DNA of 64,000 nucleotides, from assembly GCA_029204225.1 (NCBI GenBank), contig CM055104.1, positions 44,695,835 to 44,759,834 of the forward strand. Reading direction: 5' to 3'. The stretch's first letter is position 1, and every line of letters begins with the position of its first letter. The notes beneath the pieces are model-generated. The model was given only the letters and a program-made list of their open reading frames with translations. It did not search any database and was not told the DNA's origin. Shown one piece after another: positions 60,549 through 64,000 of this stretch. Both the position numbers and the translations under genes were made by a program. This DNA is from Diphasiastrum complanatum (Eukaryota; Streptophyta; Lycopodiopsida; Lycopodiales; Lycopodiaceae).

Positions 60549-61157
60549 GTGACGAAGGCCCTGCAACAGGTCTTGAACAAAGTGAACCAATTATGGAGCA
60601 CGGTGTGCAAGGCCCAGGCAAGAATTTCTGATCAAAAACCCAGGGACAATGACAGAGATGATGGAGCATCTGGTTACGATGGATCCACCCATCAGTTAGA
60701 TGGAAGCTCGGGATTGGACAACAAGAGGACCGAAGCTGCTTCTGGGAGTTTCTCCAATCCCCCACCTAGCTATAAATCTTCTTATTATTCTGCCTTCAAT
60801 TTCTCCCAAACCTTCATTTCTACTTACCCCATACCTCCACCCTCATCCTCTCAACCCCCTCTAAGCCGACTTCTGAGACCACACCAAGGGCCTCCCAAGA
60901 CGTACAAAGCCCGATGGGACAAGTTCCTAAAACAACTTAGTTCTCCTGGGGCTGTGTACAATGTTGTTGAGAATCTTGTTCCTACTAAACCGGTCATTGA
61001 CATGATTGAGTCTATTATAGAGCGGCCTTCATGTCCTCTTGCTATGTCACGATGGTGGAAGACTGGCAGGAATTCGGATTCATCGAAAAGGTGCAAGGCT
61101 ACCTGGGGCCATAATCCTTCGGAAACAGATTACGTTTCCAAGTATTTGAAGCCCTAG
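60549..61157 (+). CDS. Unrecognised 202-codon ORF (starts at GTG, no early ATG)
   Basis: An uninterrupted frame joined directly to the broken gypsy RT. The N-terminus looks helical (ALQQVLNKVNQLWSTVCKAQ), followed by an Asp/Gly/Ser-rich part and a Pro/Ser/Tyr-rich linker. A folded-looking end has KTYKARWDKFLKQLSSPGAV, KPVIDMIESIIERPSCPLAM and SRWWKTGRNS. It could be a gag-like or capsid-like protein of an unknown element, or an exon fragment. No catalytic motif was seen. Confidence 0.4.
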   Translation: MTKALQQVLNKVNQLWSTVCKAQARISDQKPRDNDRDDGASGYDGSTHQLDGSSGLDNKRTEAASGSFSNPPPSYKSSYYSAFNFSQTFISTYPIPPPSSSQPPLSRLLRPHQGPPKTYKARWDKFLKQLSSPGAVYNVVENLVPTKPVIDMIESIIERPSCPLAMSRWWKTGRNSDSSKRCKATWGHNPSETDYVSKYLKP

Positions 61158-61334
61158 GAAAGAAAATGAGCACAAGAAAGCAATTTGTGAGGCGACGAGG
61201 CGAACAGGACTTGCAGGAGGTTCTCAAGTGGGCAGGAATGTAAAGGCCATTGAGAGATCTCAAACTTTGCAAAACAATTTTGCAGCGAATAAGAACTTGG
61301 TTTTACGCAAGCGACAGAAGATCCACGCTTTTTC
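61158..61334. other. Short spacer
   Basis: Continues KKMSTRKQFVRRRGEQDL in another frame for about 80 bp, then non-coding. Confidence 0.3.
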
Positions 61335-61599
61335 TACATCTGCTCATCTGATACCTGCAGGAATCATAACTTAGACAGCCAAATTATTTGAAGAACGTCT
61401 ACAACCGGCTTCCGGCTGATCTCCAACAAAGGGTAACCAATCCTATCATATTTCAATTCAGATGATAAGTTCAATAATTTGAAGATCACTCAAGACTTGG
61501 CCATCTTCAAGAACTTTCGTGAATTAGCATTTAGAACAACTCTGCGGAAATACACTAAGTGTCGCAACAATATATAGAAATACACTAAGTGTCAGATGG
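61335..61599 (+). repeat. Inverted partner of 37320-37505, with a 16-bp duplicate
   Basis: Matches the reverse complement of 37320-37505 (GGCTTCCGGCTGATCTCCA, TTGAAGAAC-TCTACAAC). The 16-mer AAATACACTAAGTGTC occurs twice (about 61549 and 61580), spaced about 31 bp. It abuts a copia gag whose start is missing. Confidence 0.65.
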
Positions 61600-64000
61600 T
61601 GATCAAGCAAAGTCTTGGAAGATCAAAGATTAGAAAGCCTTAGCATTTATCACACTCAATCTGGCCGACTCCCAGATATCCCATGTTACCACATGCAAAA
61701 CCTCTAAGGATGCATTAGATTTGTTATCAAATCTCTATGAGACTCATGATGTAACCACTAGATTACATCTTAGAAGTAAGTTCTTTACTTTTGTGCTATT
61801 CAAGATGATGATGCCATTATGACCTTGCTTTCTTCTCTTACAAAGTCGTATGAGCACTTTGTGGTGATGATCTCCACACAACCCGACCTCACTCTTCATC
61901 GATCATCTTCTTCAAGAAGAAATGCGGAGAAAGACCAGCGGCCTATCCATCAAAGACAAATCGATGGCCATGTACGCCAAAAAGAAAGACTATTCCAAGG
62001 GCAAGAATCAAGTGTAGCAGTAGCAACAACATAAGCCTCACACTCAAGCTGAGAATAGTGGATCACGCAAGAAGCTTTTCTGCAGATATTGCAAGAGATC
62101 CAATCATGCGATTCAAGGAGCAAGATACACACATGTTAATGACTTACAACAGTGGCGAAGAAGACCACGAAAGCTAGTACCTAGACAGCAGTGCTACCCA
62201 ATACATGACCTCTCGCAAGGAATGGTTTACCGAGTATGCAGCTTACAACATAGATCAATTCATCTACCTCGGAGATTCAAGCACCATACACATGGAAGGC
62301 AAAGGGATAGTCAAGATCGCGTTCAAAAACGATCTTTCTATTTATGTCACCAATGTTCTTCACGTACCTCAGTTGTCAAAAAACCTGTTGTCAGTTTCTA
62401 AGATGACTGATGAGTACTACACTGTTACTTTCTCATCTGAGTAGTGTACAATCTTCGATGAAGATACTACTCTGATTACATGCACTAGAGTCGAAAATCT
62501 TTATGTACTCTCTAATTCAGTTGCATTAGCTAGTATCTCTCATGAAAATGTAAATGATAATGCTATTCTGTGGCATAGTTGATCTGGACACGTGAATACA
62601 AGATCACTTTCCTATATGCGTTGTAATAATTTAGTTGATGAATTACAATTCTCTTCTTCATTGGATAGGAAATATTTCTTTTGTGAATCATGCATTTATG
62701 GGAAGCACTCTAGAAGCAAGTTTCCCAAATCACATTCCATCAAAACAAAGCATGTATTAGATCTTGTACATAGCGATATTTGTGGTTCAATGCCAACTCC
62801 GTCCTTAGGAGATGCAATCTATTTTATCACTTTCATAGATGATTATTCTAGATGGTCTACAGTCATGTTCATTAAGCACAAATCAGAAGCCTTTGAATGC
62901 TTCAAGAGATTCAAGGCCATGGCTGAGACACAAACGTCTACAAAAGTGAAAGCACTCCGAACTGATGGCAGCGCCAAATGCCTCTCTAATGAGATGTCCG
63001 ACTACATGGTTGAACATGATATTAGAAGATAGTTCACCAATTCCTATTCACCTCAACAGAACGGGATTGCAGAAAAGAAGAACCAAACTCTTCTCAACTC
63101 AGCAAGATCTATGCTACATCAATCACATCTACCTATGAAGTTCTGGGTAGAAGCTACTACCACAGCCTGTTACTTACAGAACAGATCTCGTACCAAAGCC
63201 ATCAACAACAAAACTCCTTATTTGGCATGGACACAAGCCTAGTGTCAGCCATTTAGAAATCTTTGATTGTATATGTTTTGTTCACATTCCTAAACAACTT
63301 AGGAAGAAGCTAGATCATAGGACAAGTAAATGTATTTCATTAGCTATCCTGATGATCATAAAGCTTACAAAGTTTATGATCCATCCACCAATGTAGTATT
63401 TTTCTCTAGGGATATAATATTTCAAGAACATACATACTATGATTTCAAACAACCATCGATAAACAATGATATGTCATTTTACCCTATTTTACGTAGCATG
63501 GATTCTTCTAGCGTTGATGTTCCTTCTACAGAACCTGCGACTACAGCTATAGAAGCCGAGCAGCCGACAGTTCCTGTCACCAGACCAGACCAAGCTAGCT
63601 CACGCAGATCTGGAGAAATTCAAGAAGAAGAATCATCGCATCTTGGTCAACCAAACGTCCGTAGATCCTCACGGACTCAGACAGTTCTTGAGGGGTACAC
63701 ACCTCAATCATTCAGGACTTCATCAGAAAAACTGAGAGCGTAGACGAAGCAATTAACTCCAAGGATGTTGTGAAGTGGCAAGAAGCTATGGAAAGCGACT
63801 ACATCTCACTTTTGACTTCCCCACTCACAAGAGAGTTATCGACAACAAGTGGATCTTCAAGAAGAAGATTAACTCAAATGATTCCATTGCTAAATGGAAA
63901 GCATGACTGGTGGCTAAAGGATTTACTCAAGTCCAAGGAGTGCATTATCAAGAAATTTTTATTGTTGTTGTCAAGATGCAGTCAATCAGGACTCCGATTG
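61600..64000 (+). pseudogene. Ty1/copia polyprotein remnant running off the right edge
   Basis: Gag relic: SWKIKD, LLSNLYETHDVTTRLHLRSK and SLTKSYEHFVVMISTQPDLT, the same family as 35339-36043. A degraded knuckle FCRYCKRSNHAIQG follows. The protease start YLDSSATQYMTSRKEWF at about 62180 has DSS instead of DSG/DSA. Integrase shows FFCESCIYGKHSRSKFPKSH, LDLVHSDICGSMPTPSLGDA, FIDDYSRWSTVMFIKHKSEA and YSPQQNGIAEKKNQTL. A linker frame (63330-63743) includes VFFSRDIIFQEHTYYD. The RT start DNKWIFKKKINSNDSIAKWK is at the edge. At least eight stops or frameshifts. Confidence 0.85.

Overview
The window looks like a stretch of a large, repeat-dominated plant nuclear genome. Support for this is long retrotransposon remnants of Ty1/copia and Ty3/gypsy type, primer binding sites complementary to initiator tRNA-Met, GT-AG introns, a several-kilobase intron containing a transposon, long (GA)n/(TC)n arrays and AT-rich intergenic DNA. 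I cannot fix the species. A non-seed vascular plant or a gymnosperm would fit the TE density, but that is inference.

Only two ordinary host genes are convincing. At the left edge, on the minus strand (906-2135), is the first exon of a RING/IBR (RBR-like) zinc-finger protein, probably an E3 ubiquitin ligase; it ends at a canonical splice donor and the rest of the gene lies beyond the window. In the centre, on the plus strand, is a PUS1/TruA-family tRNA pseudouridine synthase. Its large first exon (20025-22183) and last exon (28299-28569) are separated by a 6.1-kb phase-2 intron that holds a decayed antisense Ty3/gypsy element (22659-27063). Joining the exons gives 809 residues in frame. A third, unrecognised coding region (about 4086-6333) has a coiled coil plus a 449-codon open frame. 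It is interrupted by a piece of a copia LTR and by frameshifts.

Most of the rest is nested, broken retroelements. Plus-strand remnants are a gypsy-like gag with unusual zinc knuckles (8.29-9.77 kb), a copia RNase H (9.84-10.57 kb), copia PR/INT (18.4-19.2 kb), a gypsy gag (38.2-38.8 kb), a non-autonomous LTR element with an unknown 345-codon ORF (48.5-52.7 kb), a gypsy gag and RT split by an LTR insertion (54.2-60.5 kb) and a copia gag-PR-INT running off the right edge (61.3-64 kb). Minus-strand remnants are copia pieces at 15.9-17.0, 30.8-31.6, 34.8-36.1, 39.1-42.7 and 43.7-44.4 kb, several with a primer binding site and an LTR.

Five (GA/TC)n arrays of 122-200 bp lie within or beside transposon DNA. 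There are several tandem duplications of about 75-175 bp, a tRNA-derived SINE-like head (17.5 kb) and CG-rich palindromes inside an LTR-like repeat (36.97-37.06 kb). I saw no rRNA genes, functional tRNA genes or CRISPR arrays.
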